From assembly GCA_030180075.1 (NCBI GenBank), contig JASNJN010000316.1, positions 1 through 42,462 on the forward strand: 42,462 nt of DNA, written 5' to 3'. The DNA comes from Mikrocytos mackini (taxonomy: Eukaryota > Endomyxa > Ascetosporea > Mikrocytida > Mikrocytiidae). A program made the position numbers and the translations under genes. Below are positions 1-10,015 of the stretch, one piece after another. Below the pieces are notes generated by a model. The model was not told where the DNA came from. It saw only the letters and a list, made by a program, of their open reading frames with translations, and ran no database searches. Each line of letters begins with the position of its first letter. The first letter of the stretch is position 1.

Positions 1-322
1 AGACTTATACCAAATATCCGTATAATATCCCAAAGTAATCCATTTCCTTTAAGACTGGTTTACGAATATGCAGATTGAGCTAATCAAATGGGCATGTTAA
101 ATTATATCAATTCACCAATTGTAATAAATTGGGGGTGTAGTTTAGTAAATAATATAGTAATATTAATTAATTATTTACTAAACTAGACACCCAATTTATT
201 ACAATTGGTTAATTGATATAATTTAACATGCCCATTTGATTAGCTCAATCTGCATATTCGTAAACCAGTCTTAAAGGAAATGTATTACTTTGGGATATTA
301 TACGGATATTTGGTATAAGTCT
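1..322. repeat. 322-bp near-perfect palindrome at the window edge
   Basis: Bases 1-153 are the reverse complement of 170-322 with about four mismatches; the unpaired centre is about 16 bases (154-169). Base 1 pairs with base 322, so the arm may continue outside the window. There is no ORF inside. It could be a foldback MITE, a snap-back duplication or an assembly turn-around at a contig end. No target duplication can be tested because the left flank is missing. Confidence 0.85.
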
Positions 323-732
323 GTTGTTCGTATCAAAGTATTATAATGGAGAACTGGTTGGAAGTCGTTTTAATAACATAGGGCGGTCTTTATTAGAGAG
401 TTTAAAACTGTTGTATAATTCTAGCTTGATTGTACCTTTGACTTTTGAAAATTAAAGGTATATTTGCTATTCTACGTTCCGGAAGACAGGTAGTAGTTGT
501 TATTCTACTCTACGTGTTCTAGCTTTGATGAATATTAGTGTAATGTTAAAAGAACAGTGCTGTTATCGGAGGATCTTGTTATTCTTAGAATAAGAACTTT
601 GAGTGTACACTTCGTGTTGAAGATATAACCGTCGGCTATACATAGGTAGTTGGACAAAATAAACAAGCATAATTCTCTGTGGATATTTCTCTTCATTGGC
701 TGTTATTTTTCAATAAAAAATTTTTATACGTT
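323..732. other. Spacer before hAT copy A1, no gene seen
   Basis: Mixed-composition sequence between the palindrome and the first hAT ORF. No ORF of note, tRNA or terminal inverted repeat was recognised. It probably includes the left non-coding part of hAT copy A1, but no hAT terminus was found. Confidence 0.4.
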
Positions 733-2028
733 ATGGAAACACAGAACATAAATCTGGCGGTTGGTCGGGTTCTTACACATCCAGAATACGAGAAGTTATC
801 ATTTAAACCTCCTAAATCATCTTCTATAGCGTGGGAAAAGTTTAGACAGGTAGAAAACCAAGATTATGCCGTCTGTTCTGTTTGCTACACAGTGTACAAC
901 TACCATAGCAAACGCACAGGAACATCGGCATTACTCAATCACAAATGTACCGCAAACCAAACAAGACTACCAGATATTGCCCCTTCGAGGGAAACGACAA
1001 CTAAAATTAAACACTCATTAAATATCGCGATTCTAACTCTATTAGTGGAATGTTGGCTCCCCTTAAGGATAACGGAAAATTCGGGATTCCGTAACTTTGT
1101 TAACACAATGGCCAAGATAGCTCAGAGATACAGACTAGGAGCTTTCGATAAATTAATAGCACATAGAAACAAATTTTCCAACAACCTAACAAAGCTTTAT
1201 AAAACTAAATTTAATCTCTTTAAAAAAGAACTAAAGGTTTCTCAGCGATTCGCCTTATACAGTGATATTTGGAGCCGGCCCCATACCAATGACAAACTAT
1301 TATCCATTTTTATTACATACTTCAATTCGAATTTGGAATTTAAATGCAAAAATTTAATAACAACCAATTTAGACATGGCTACGAAAGTTATAGTTCAAAA
1401 AGAAACATCAGATATAATGAAGGAAGTCAATTTATTAAAGGATAATTGCTCACTATTTGTAACAGATGCAGGAAGTAATATGAAAAATCTGTTTAATGAT
1501 GGCAAAGGGTTTATTTGTTTTTGTCATAGAATAAATACCTTTTTAAAGGAACTATCTTCCAATTGGCCTTCGTCAGTAAGAAATCTAGTTGATTGTTTGG
1601 GTAAGATATCACAGAAATCCAAATATTCAAATTTCTATGATCACGTGAAAATTAAACTTCCAAGTTTGCAACAAACACGATGGCATTCTTTCATTGACTT
1701 ATTAGAAAAAGTTGATAAGTATTTTGAGGATATAGAGGGATATTTGATAATAAAGAACGAGGTTGGGTTAATGAGGAATTTTAACGCCGCCCTAATAAAA
1801 CAATTACTTGAATTTCTACTTCCATTCAGAGTCACAATTAAACATTTTGAAAATAAGAATGCTACGTTGGATTCCATTCAACCATATCTATTTTCTCTTC
1901 AAGAGCATTTAAATTCGGCTACTAGTGATTCTCAGATAATAAACACAATCAAAACTAAAGGTAGGCGAATTTTTCATGAAAAAATGTCAGTTTATTTACA
2001 ACACGAATCGACTTTACATATTTTATAG
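733..2028 (+). pseudogene. hAT transposase, family A copy 1, C-terminally truncated
   Basis: 431 codons from the first ATG (733); the open frame extends upstream to a GTG at 679. The N-terminus has a BED-type zinc finger (AWEKF, then a Cys-x2-Cys pair and a later His-x-Cys). Next comes a hAT catalytic core: YSDIW carries the first Asp, FVTDAGSNM the second, then CFCHRIN, and QTRWHSF is the conserved Arg-Trp segment. The C-terminal dimerisation region with the catalytic Glu, present in the sister copy at 14.8-16.6 kb, is absent: the frame stops about 150 residues early and runs into AT-rich DNA before a MULE gene. It therefore lacks part of the active site and is probably non-autonomous. Assignment to hAT is firm; inactivity is inferred. 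Confidence 0.85.
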
Positions 2029-2202
2029 GAAGTAACCTTTTTGATATAAGCCATATTTTTATATATTTTAAATTATATTTTGTTTATTATATCTATTTAC
2101 ATTGCATATTATTAACATTATTGATATAATTACATTATTACGAATTTTGATTAGTTTTTATTTTTTAAAATTTAAAATTTTAAATTTTTAGATTTCCGAG
2201 AC

Positions 2203-3819
2203 ATGAATCTACAATCTTCCATGGTTTGCATAACTCCATTAGAATACCAATGCGACCAATGCCACAAGGTTTATAAGTCCAAACAATCATTAAAGAACCA
2301 TAAAAGCAAGCATCACAATAAACAGCGGATATCTTATAAATGCACGTTTTGTAACCATTCTTCCAAATTATATCTTCTAATCGTTCGACATATTACAAAG
2401 AAGCACTCCAGAGAGCACACTTACAAAACTATAATATTCTATGCAGAGAAACAAGCAAAAGAACGGTTAACTTCCTTAGTAAACAATGGAAAATTTTCAT
2501 ATATACAGACTACTGGACCAAAGACAACTAAAAAAGGGACAACAGTATATTATATATGCAACTACAAGGCTGAAAACTTGAAATGTAATTGCTTCATAAT
2601 TAAAGAAACTATTGGGACGAAGATAAAAGTTACTTATGACGATAACCATAATCACGAAGCAGACATTACTAAAATTAGAATTTGCAAAAGGATAAAAAAC
2701 TCTATAATAAACCAAATCTCCAAAGGAATACCCTTAAAAACATTACACAAAAGATTAATTTACAATTTTAATAGTTACAGGATCTCAAAACACCATCTTA
2801 TAACAAAAAATTACTTACAATACCTCCGAACATGTACCAAAAAAGAGCTCAGGTTTTGTAATGACGACATGGTAAATACACTTGCTTATTTAAAAAGTTC
2901 GAAACTTGCCAATGATTTGAAACATTATATTTTCAAAGACAAAAATACAATTGTAAAAGGTCACTGCGATATTACCATTAACTTTGTACTTGCATTTCAG
3001 ACTCAGGACCAATTTAAACAGCTACAGAATGCCCAGGAAAAGTATATACTGGCCGATTCTACACATGGAACAAACCGTTACGGCTACAGTTTGATTACAT
3101 TCGGTGTGTTAACAAAGAAGCAGAATAAACTCCCAATACTGTGGATCGTTACCGACTCCGATTCTGAAAAAGTTGTACGGTTTGTTCTCGAAAATTTTAA
3201 TTTGGAAAATTTAATTCCTCAAAAAGCTTCTTTATTGATGAGTGATATGTCAGCTGTTTACATAAATAGTTGGCGCGCTGCTATCAATAGTTCAATATCA
3301 TGGAGGTTTTGCCAGTGGCATTTTAAGAGAGCTGATTTAAAACAGCTTGTAATCAAAGAGAAAGATTCCAAAACTAGAAGTTTAATCAAGGAAAAGTTCA
3401 ACATGATATGCAACACAACCGATGCTACAGTTTTTAACAAGAGATACAGACGTTTAATAGACTATGTGAAGAAGAATTCAACACCCTTTCATGACTATTT
3501 TATAAAGTATTACAATGAAAACATCGAAAAGTGGGCAACACACCATAGACTTGACTCGAAACTTAATACGAATATGTTCGTAGAAGGGTTTCATAATTCG
3601 ATCAAAAACGGGTATTTAGACGGTGTATCAAATAATAGATTGGACCATCTAGTCGAGATGCTTTGTGAATATGATTCAAACAGATTCCGGAATGAATATA
3701 TGTCTACTATTTCCAGGAATAAAAGTTTCCATGGTTATCGTGAAAAGATAGCCGAGAAAAGCACGTTTTGGGTATGTCACTTTCAAGTCACATGTTTAGC
3801 AAGAGGGGTAACAAGATAA
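2203..3819 (+). CDS. MULE (Mutator-like) transposase with C2H2 fingers
   Basis: 538 codons. The N-terminus has two C2H2 zinc fingers (C17/C20/H33/H38 and C47/C50/H63/H68). A FLYWCH/WRKY-GCM1-like zinc-binding module follows (C119, C128, H149, H151). The MULE DDE core shows Asp in YILADSTHG (about 285), Asp in LLMSDMSAV (about 348), the CQWHFKRA motif (370-377) and Glu in NMFVEGFHN (about 461). The end is ragged: a SWIM zinc finger would be expected, but only WVCHF...VTCLARGV is seen before the stop, with undetermined bases shortly after (3850-3852). The catalytic triad is intact, so it may be active or recently so. It is a plausible trans-acting source for the 9-10 bp TSD foldback elements described below; that link is inference. 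Confidence 0.85.
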   Translation: MNLQSSMVCITPLEYQCDQCHKVYKSKQSLKNHKSKHHNKQRISYKCTFCNHSSKLYLLIVRHITKKHSREHTYKTIIFYAEKQAKERLTSLVNNGKFSYIQTTGPKTTKKGTTVYYICNYKAENLKCNCFIIKETIGTKIKVTYDDNHNHEADITKIRICKRIKNSIINQISKGIPLKTLHKRLIYNFNSYRISKHHLITKNYLQYLRTCTKKELRFCNDDMVNTLAYLKSSKLANDLKHYIFKDKNTIVKGHCDITINFVLAFQTQDQFKQLQNAQEKYILADSTHGTNRYGYSLITFGVLTKKQNKLPILWIVTDSDSEKVVRFVLENFNLENLIPQKASLLMSDMSAVYINSWRAAINSSISWRFCQWHFKRADLKQLVIKEKDSKTRSLIKEKFNMICNTTDATVFNKRYRRLIDYVKKNSTPFHDYFIKYYNENIEKWATHHRLDSKLNTNMFVEGFHNSIKNGYLDGVSNNRLDHLVEMLCEYDSNRFRNEYMSTISRNKSFHGYREKIAEKSTFWVCHFQVTCLARGVTR

Positions 3820-4087
3820 ATACAAGAAATATACGATAAAGCATGGGAGNTNAAGTGATGGAAATAGCAAAATATAAAGGATGTAGAATATATGCTTGTT
3901 CCGCGATGTTAATCAAAGCTCTTAAATATGCAACAAAATGGCTAAATATGCGATTTTAAAGATTATGGAGGAAATTCTTAATTTATGAGTACTTAGATAT
4001 ATGGCATTCAATGATTTTAATAATTGTATGGGGATTTTAGCAAATTATTATATATTTTATTTTATTTTGTCCCAAAATAGTGATAAC
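3820..4087. other. Possible decayed MULE 3' region
   Basis: AT-rich sequence with two undetermined bases. A short frame near 3880-3957 contains Cys-x4-Cys and could be a frameshifted remnant of the MULE SWIM finger; this is weak. The last 8 bases (4080-4087, gtgataac) are the left target duplication of the hAT-type MITE. Confidence 0.3.
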
Positions 4088-4517
4088 TAGAGGTCGAAAA
4101 ATATGTGATTTGGTATAAATCATATATTTTAACCTAATTTCTGAAAAATGTTCACCCATAATTACCCGATTCGAAGGAATTCATATATTTTATTTTATTA
4201 AAAATTTGAAATTATAATTAGATTCTGGCAAAATCATATACAGTACACTACGAAGGTTTAGCCAATTTAAAGACTTAGTCGCTCCATTCTTAGCCTGTTT
4301 TTAGGGGGTTTGGTCCAATTTAATTAAAAATATTTTACTGTTTAAGTGCTTCTGGGGCTCAGAAAATGATACAGGATCGTGAAAATATTGAATTTACCCC
4401 AAATCAATCGCTTATACATTGCTTTATTATGTTCTTTAGGTGGACAACATTCTAGTGTTAGTCAAATTACAACATAATTTTGAAATACCTGTAAATTGTA
4501 TTTATCCCATTTTTTAA

Positions 4518-4922
4518 GATTGAAATTCATTTTTCCTGAAATTCTTACACTTTCCCTGATTTTTTGCCGTTTTTTAATTTTATAAATTATATTAAAAAAA
4601 ATTTCAAATTAAATTTATCATGCAATTCAATTATATTTAATTTTAGATGAATTATGATGGTTTTCCAAAAATTTCCAAGAACACTTTGACAAAATCAGGT
4701 CTAGATATTTTCATTACTTTATAAATTGGTGCAAAAACAAACAGAAGTTCCAAGAAAAAACTATATTTTCATTTAAATAATCATCCTGCACATATATGGT
4801 ATAAATTTCAAATCACAACATGTAAAATTTTGTAATTAGTTATTCGAAACAAAATAATTTTAGGGAAATTGTAAGAATTTCAGGAAAAATGCAACTTTTC
4901 CAGGGAAAATGAAGTTGAGGTC
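4518..4922. mobile_element. Foldback-type element E1 (about 404 bp)
   Basis: Flanked by direct repeats cattttttaa at 4508-4517 and 4922-4931. The arms are inverted: CATTTTTCCTGAAATTCTTA near 4530 matches the complement of 4869-4890. The left terminus GATTGAAATTCATTTT and the right terminus (complement CTCAACTTCATTTTCCC) resemble the two ends of the large foldback E4 at 17.9-19.6 kb. No ORF. It shares its right target copy with E2. Confidence 0.7.
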
Positions 4923-4931
4923 ATTTTTTAA

Positions 4932-5692
4932 GGCTGGAATTTTGTTTCCCACACTTTCTTCCATTTCCCACACTTTCTTCCAATTCCCACACTTTCTTCC
5001 GATTCCCACACTATCTTCCATACCCCACGATCGTCCATTTTAGCATGATTGCTGGTGGTTTTATGGTGTTTCACACATCCCAACCGATGTTAGACGATAT
5101 TTCTCAGAGATTGAGACTATTTAGAATGGTTAATACGAAAATCCACGCTATATTCTTGAATATTACAAGCAATTTCCCCATTTTGAAAATTTTAAAATTT
5201 CAGAAAATTAATGCATATTATTGAGTAAAATCGACTTCCCAGCTTTTATAGCCTGATATATTTGTAATAATTTTCAAAAATTATCTTTAAAATTTAATAT
5301 ATTTTATCCGTACATGTAATATTTGGGCGATAAAAATCAACTTCAAAGTCACTGTAATGTGAGTACGTAGTCGGTTATTCAACCATGTAAATATGCTTAT
5401 ATTTGTTCACTAAACAGATAATATGTAATAATTGGGCAGTATTCATGGTTTTTTGTTGTTTGATTGGCTCGAAAAAACCCAAAAAACCGTTTTTGAATCT
5501 TACAAAAACCTATACTAGAGTACCCACCGAAAGTGCTAAATATGCACAATATGGGGCTAATGTAAGTCTATAGCCGTGAAATGGCATTATTTTCCCTATT
5601 TCTGATAACAATAATGATAAAATTGATCCGAGTGTGGGAATTGGAAGAAAGTGTGGGATATGGAAGAAAATGTGGGGTGACGATTTATAGCC
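4932..5692. mobile_element. Foldback-type element E2 with subterminal 19-bp repeat array
   Basis: Begins GGCTGGAATTTT and its right end reads GGCTATAAATCG inward. It is flanked by the 9-10 bp direct repeat (c)attttttaa (4922-4931 and 5692-5701). The left subterminal region has four near-identical 19-bp units of the type tttcccacactttcttcca (4945-5020) plus a degenerate fifth. Two inverted units lie at the right (about 5632-5676). The interior has no ORF. Uninterrupted copy 2 of the host MITE carries a single cattttttaa at this point, which confirms insertion with target duplication. Confidence 0.8.
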
Positions 5693-6031
5693 ATTTTTTA
5701 ACCGAACTATGTGGTTAAAACGTTTCCCCGTAGTTTTACTTGTATTTAAAATTCACCATTCGTTTTTTATAGATGAAAATATACATTATCAATAGGTTTT
5801 ATATGATTTTCCTGAATGGATGATACAACCAAGGGTCCCCCTTGGGGGGAGCAACAAATTGAGATTTTGTTACCAAAATATATAAAGAGAATTTAGATGT
5901 CTTAGTCACTCTAATCTTAGCCAGTTCAAGGCATTTTGGGACAAAAACCGGCTAAACATTAAGAGTTTACTGTAGTACAATCATATATTTGCCATTTTTT
6001 GTCATATATTTTCCGACCCCTAGTGATAACA

Positions 6032-6193
6032 ATGCTAATAATGGTATGGCACTGGTTAATAAGTGGAAGAACAATACTGTTAGACAAAGGGGGAGTGCGT
6101 AATGCAAAGAATATGCGCCCAATCTCACTACTGAACACAACTTACAAACTTTATACTAAAGTAATCAGTGAATTGTTATATAATAAATTACAT
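6032..6193 (+). pseudogene. Non-LTR retrotransposon reverse transcriptase fragment
   Basis: 54 open codons directly after the right hAT target duplication. The peptide contains GRTILLDKGG and MRPISLLNTTYKLYTK, matching the early reverse-transcriptase blocks (GRT-x-LI-x-K followed by RPI-x-L-x-x-x-YK) of R2/R4-like non-LTR elements. The catalytic Y/F-x-D-D block is not present. The frame then runs into MITE copy 2 at 6195. It is a short relic; the exact clade cannot be assigned. Confidence 0.65.
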
Positions 6194-6194
6194 A

Positions 6195-6741
6195 CAGTAA
6201 ACTCTGAAGATTTAGCCGGTTTTGTCCCAAAATGCCTTGGACTGGCTAAGATTAGAGTGACTAAGACATCTAAATTCTCTTTATATATTTTGGTAACAAA
6301 AATCTCAATATGTTGTTTCCCCAAGGGGGCCCTTGGTTGTATCAGCCATTCAGGAAAATCATATAAAACCTATTGATAATGTATATTTTCATATATAAAA
6401 AACGAATGGTGAATTTTAAATACAAGTAAAACCATGGGGAAACGTTTTAACCACAGAGTTCGGTTAAAAAATGGGGATGAACACCATTTTCAGGTATTTT
6501 AAAATTATGTTGTAACTTGACTAACACTAGAATGTTGTCCACCTAAAGAACTTAATAAAANAATGNATTGGCGATTGATTTGGGGAAAACTCAATATTTT
6601 CACGATCCTGTATCGTTTTCAGAGCCCCAGAAGCACTTAAACAGTAAAATATTTTTAATTAAATTGGACCAAACCCCCTAAAAATCGGCTAAGAATGGAG
6701 CGACTAAGTCTTAAAATTGGCTAAACCTTCGTAGTTTACTG
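6195..6741. mobile_element. TA-flanked MITE copy 2 (547 bp), inverted and uninterrupted
   Basis: CAGTAAACTCTGAAGATTTAG at the left and CTTCGTAGTTTACTG at the right, flanked by TA (6193-6194, 6742-6743). It is the reverse complement of copy 1 minus its internal insertions. It preserves the empty target site of E1/E2 (about 6463-6474 on the plus strand). Its insertion supplies the stop codon of the CID-like ORF to its right. Confidence 0.85.
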
Positions 6742-7047
6742 TACCATTAATTTGGTTCTGTGGTTTCCTTTGTAAAACATCGTACTTGTGAATTCTTTCA
6801 TATGGGTCGCAAAAAACTTCTGATACTCTCCTCGACTGTATTTTAAGATGATCCTGACGAGTTCAAGTAAATTGATGTAATAAAGTGGGCTGCATTCGTG
6901 TATAAATCGAAGAATTATTTCGAAAATGCAAACTACTTCGTGGTGTTCTGCGTGCCAGTGGGCTATGCATGCAAGTTGTCCAATTGCATTACCGTCCTTT
7001 TTGTAAAGCCCGAAGAGCATTCTCCTAAAATTCCTAAAGCGTGTCAT
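6736..7047 (-). pseudogene. CID-domain (Pcf11-like) gene fragment cut by a MITE
   Basis: About 100 residues from an ATG with an AT-rich leader. Its base composition is closer to the host genes at 37-42 kb than to the transposons. The helical pattern resembles an RNA polymerase II CTD-interacting domain: a QLACIAH segment, then CSPLYYINLLELVRIILK, then RGEYQKFFATHMKEFTS, then HRTKL. This lines up by eye with Pcf11, where the equivalent helices end in TRTKL. Pcf11 belongs to the mRNA cleavage and polyadenylation machinery in the nucleus. The frame ends within the last CID helix because the TA-flanked MITE (ending 6741) joins there; the last two codons and the stop are partly transposon sequence. 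The rest of the gene is not found on the far side. A VHS domain is the main alternative. Confidence 0.5.
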
Positions 7048-7467
7048 ATATTTTAAATTTAACTTTTGAAAAAAATAAATTATGTAATTAATGTACTAGA
7101 GAGCATTTTCAATATTTAAAATAAAATGTTACTTTAATATAAGGTATTATAAACAATTAGAAATATATTTTGTCGAGATTTTCAAAAATGCATAGAATTA
7201 TTTGTTTGTATATTTACGAACTGTATGATACTTAATGATGGTTTTAAAGTTATCATGATAAAAATATAGGTGCTATATCTTTGAATATGGATTTTAAAAT
7301 TAATTATGAAATTCATCTGACATAAAAATTATTTTTGCCAATATATTCTCCAAATTAACATTGTTAAGTGTAAAACACGTATTATAACAAAATTTAACTT
7401 TTGAAATATTTTTAAATTATTTTTATTTTAAAATTTTATATTACAAAATTACAAAAGCTAACACAAC
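7048..7467. other. AT-rich spacer, no gene seen
   Basis: Between the CID-like fragment and the Helitron. Very AT-rich, no ORF of note. It should contain the promoter of the minus-strand gene and the left end of the Helitron; no convincing Helitron 5' terminus was identified. Confidence 0.4.
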
Positions 7468-7638
7468 ATGATACAAAGAATAACTAAAGATGGGAATTGC
7501 TTTTTTCGTGCAATTGCCCATCAAACTACAAGAAGTCAACACGAACACAATTCTATAAGGCAGAATTGTGTTCGTTACATTATAAAACATAGAAGTTACT
7601 TCGAACCATACTTAAGACAGCCTTTTGAAGAATATTAA
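7468..7638 (+). pseudogene. OTU-like cysteine protease segment of the Helitron
   Basis: 56 codons from an ATG to an in-frame TAA, continuing in the same frame into the next ORF. The motif KDGNCFFRAIAH is the OTU nucleophile block (Asp8, Cys11). Downstream the fold continues past the stop as FDGVWADNVAIISTAKSLGI and then DQYDSI. Active OTUs usually have His-Tyr-Asp at that last position; here a CAA codon (7801-7803) gives Gln, so the catalytic His appears lost as well as the frame being broken. Confidence 0.7.
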
Positions 7639-7644
7639 AAAAAT

Positions 7645-9249
7645 ATGGCCTTCGACGGAGTATGGGCAGACAATGTCGCTATCATCTCCACGGCAAAGAG
7701 TTTGGGAATTAAAATTGTTGTTTATGAAAAACAAAATGTGAAATTTGTAGTGAATCCAAGTGGGTTGGTTGTTGTCAATTTGTTGTTCAAAAAATTAGAT
7801 CAATATGATTCCATTATATGTGTTGATTCATGGCTTAATCCTGAAATGATGTCCCCAAAACGCAAATCCAGTTATGTCAACACCGAATCTAGGTCTAAAA
7901 CTGGTATTTTTAATATAATACCATCTGTACAGAATGTTGAACAAACACAAACCGATATACCGATTTTACAAAAATTTATTCCTCATTTAGACTTACTTTA
8001 TAATTTTGAGTCAAAATTATTTTGTTACGAACACATCCAGTGCGTGGTTTGTAAAGAAAGGTGGCCTAAGCAAATCAAAACAACCATCACCAATCAAGTC
8101 ATGTGTTCGCAATGTAAAGATAATAAGAATTCTCGCCAATCTCGTTTTTCAGTTCAAAATGAAATGATCCCTGGTATACCTCCAGTTTGCTTACGTCGCT
8201 TGAACTTTTTGGAAACAATACTTATTTGCAGATCAATACCATTCCTAAAAATTTATAACACTAAATTCGTTGGTAGTAGAATGGAGGGTAATTGTATCAA
8301 TATTTTACATGCGCCAGAATCCATTGTGAATATCCTGCCCAGAAATGTCAATGATGTCAAAATGCATATTATCAAACATAACAACGAATTTGAATCATCA
8401 TTTGACTATAAAATCCGACCCAATTTCGTGGTTGAAGCTTTACAATGGCTTATAGAAAATAATCCTGCGAATTCAGACATAGAGTTTAATAGCAATTTTA
8501 TTTCAGGAAATCAAGAATTTGAACATGATTCCTTGGATGATGTAGATGAGGATGTTTATGAAACCTTTATACCGGATATTCATAAAACACAAAGTGAGCA
8601 AGAAAGTATTGCTTCCACTTTAAACTATTCGTTTAATGGAAGTCCAATTAATGAGTTTAATACTCCCTTTCTTGCAACTTATTGTTTTCCGGTTTTGTTC
8701 CCAACATCAAAAGGTGATTTCACTCGTACTAATATGCAGTATAATGTAAACTGGGGTGATGCTGTCAAACATTTACTCAAATATTCATATACAGTTGACG
8801 AAGAAGTCGTTTATCCATTTGCAGAGAATAAGCTTTTTATTTTTTGGGCGTATAATCTATTGGAAAGGCATCGTCTTATTTTACAAACTAAAATATTTTT
8901 ACATAAAGAATTTAACATGGCTGATTTATCAATTGAGAAAATTAGAAGTATATTATCCAATCCGTTAAAACCCAAGCAATTCATAAACAAATGTTTGAAT
9001 TACACGTCGAATGTACGGGGTAATGCAAGCTATTGGATGAGTGTAAAAGGGTCATTGCAAAACATTATAGAGCAGAAAGGGTCGCCCAATATATTTTTCA
9101 CATTTTCTTCAGCCGAATCATACTGGCCTGATTTGCTTAGGCTTTTTTCTTCGAATCTTCCAGAAACATGGTTTGAAAAAATGCAATCCATCCAGAAAAA
9201 TACTTCTCTTATAGATTGGTTTTTATGGAACACTTTTCCCATTTTATAA
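7645..9249 (+). pseudogene. Helitron Rep N-terminal region
   Basis: 534 codons in frame with the OTU start after one stop. Residues about 1-70 complete the OTU-like segment. A zinc-ribbon-like pair follows (CVVCKERW ... MCSQCKD), then the Helitron pre-Rep region (IPPVCLRRLNFLETILICRSIP, ILHAPESIVNILPRNVND, VEALQWLIENNP). The beginning of the helicase-like N domain follows (YCFPVLFPTSKGDFT, then FFTFSSAESYWPDLL). It stops just before the HUH motif, which lies in another frame (9232-9360). Confidence 0.75.
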
Positions 9250-10015
9250 CAATACTGTTTAAAAATATATACCCATCAGAATGGCATTGGTATCGTATCG
9301 AATTTCAACACCGTGGAACTATCCATATTCATGGTTTGCTCGGGTTAAACTTGATATAAATCTGGATTTATGTGTTAAGAAAGCAATTGAATATAACAAT
9401 ATGTCAAAACGAGGCAATCTTTCAGACACGGCCATTAATAATTGGAAAATTATTGAATCAAAATTAACCGATACCATCAATGAATATATAACATCGCAAT
9501 GGCCATCCAATTTGCAGGATGTTAATAACCAGTTAATTCCTGAAAATAGCCACCCTTGCTCGATCTTATTATCTGACAACAAATTTATTTCATTATCAAA
9601 ATATTATTCTAATTTATCTGGAAAGTGTTGTCACCATACAAAGTGTTCAGAATCATATTGTCTTCGGATCAAACACGGGGTAAGAAAATGTCGTTTTGGC
9701 TTTCCTAAACCTCTAACACCAAATACAAAAATCATATATAACCAAAACAAAAATGTTGATAATTATTTAACTTATGAAATAGCAAGAAGCGATCCCCTAA
9801 TTAATACACATAACATTTATCAAATTATATGATGGAAAGCCAATGTAGACATGCAATTTATACTTTCAGAAACACACGTTGTTGATTATCTTACTAAGTA
9901 TGTTACTAAATCCGAACCAACATCCATTGGATTAAAACAATGTATAGAAAATATGATTGACCAGGATGATATCCGTTCAGTATCTTCTGTATTTAAATCT
10001 TAAATATTAAAAAAA
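9232..10015 (+). pseudogene. Helitron Rep catalytic region (HUH and Y2), multiply broken
   Basis: In the third frame, 9279-9338 encodes EWHWYRIEFQHRGTIHIHG, the Rep HUH metal-binding block. The frame then changes near 9345 and continues at 9340-9832 (RVKLDINLDLC ... RKCRFGFPKPL). After an in-frame TGA at 9830-9832 it resumes as WKANVDMQFILSETHVVDYL then TKYVTKSEP, containing the two catalytic tyrosines of a Y2 Rep. A TAA near 10001 precedes the linker ORF. All catalytic motifs survive as sequence, but no single frame can make the protein. Confidence 0.75.

Larger units (their letters stand above)
4241..5972. mobile_element. TA-flanked MITE copy 1 (Tc1/mariner/pogo-like ends), carrying two insertions
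   Basis: Starts CAGTACACTACGAAGG and ends GAGTTTACTG, flanked by TA (4239-4240, 5973-5974). After subtracting the material between 4518 and 5701 it is 548 bp, matching the uninterrupted inverted copy at 6195-6741 (547 bp). TA target site and CAGTA ends suggest the Tc1/mariner superclass. There is no transposase ORF. It sits inside the hAT-type MITE, so it is younger than that element. Confidence 0.85.
4088..6022. mobile_element. hAT-type MITE with 8-bp TSD, interrupted by nested elements
   Basis: The termini are TAGAGGTCGAAAAATATGTG at the left (4088) and, read inward from the right, TAGGGGTCGGAAAATATATG (ending at 6022), a typical hAT terminal inverted repeat. Both ends are flanked by the same 8-bp duplication, gtgataac (4080-4087 and 6023-6030). 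Removing the TA-flanked insertion at 4241-5972 leaves an original element of about 201 bp. It has no coding capacity, so a hAT transposase must have moved it in trans. Confidence 0.88.
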
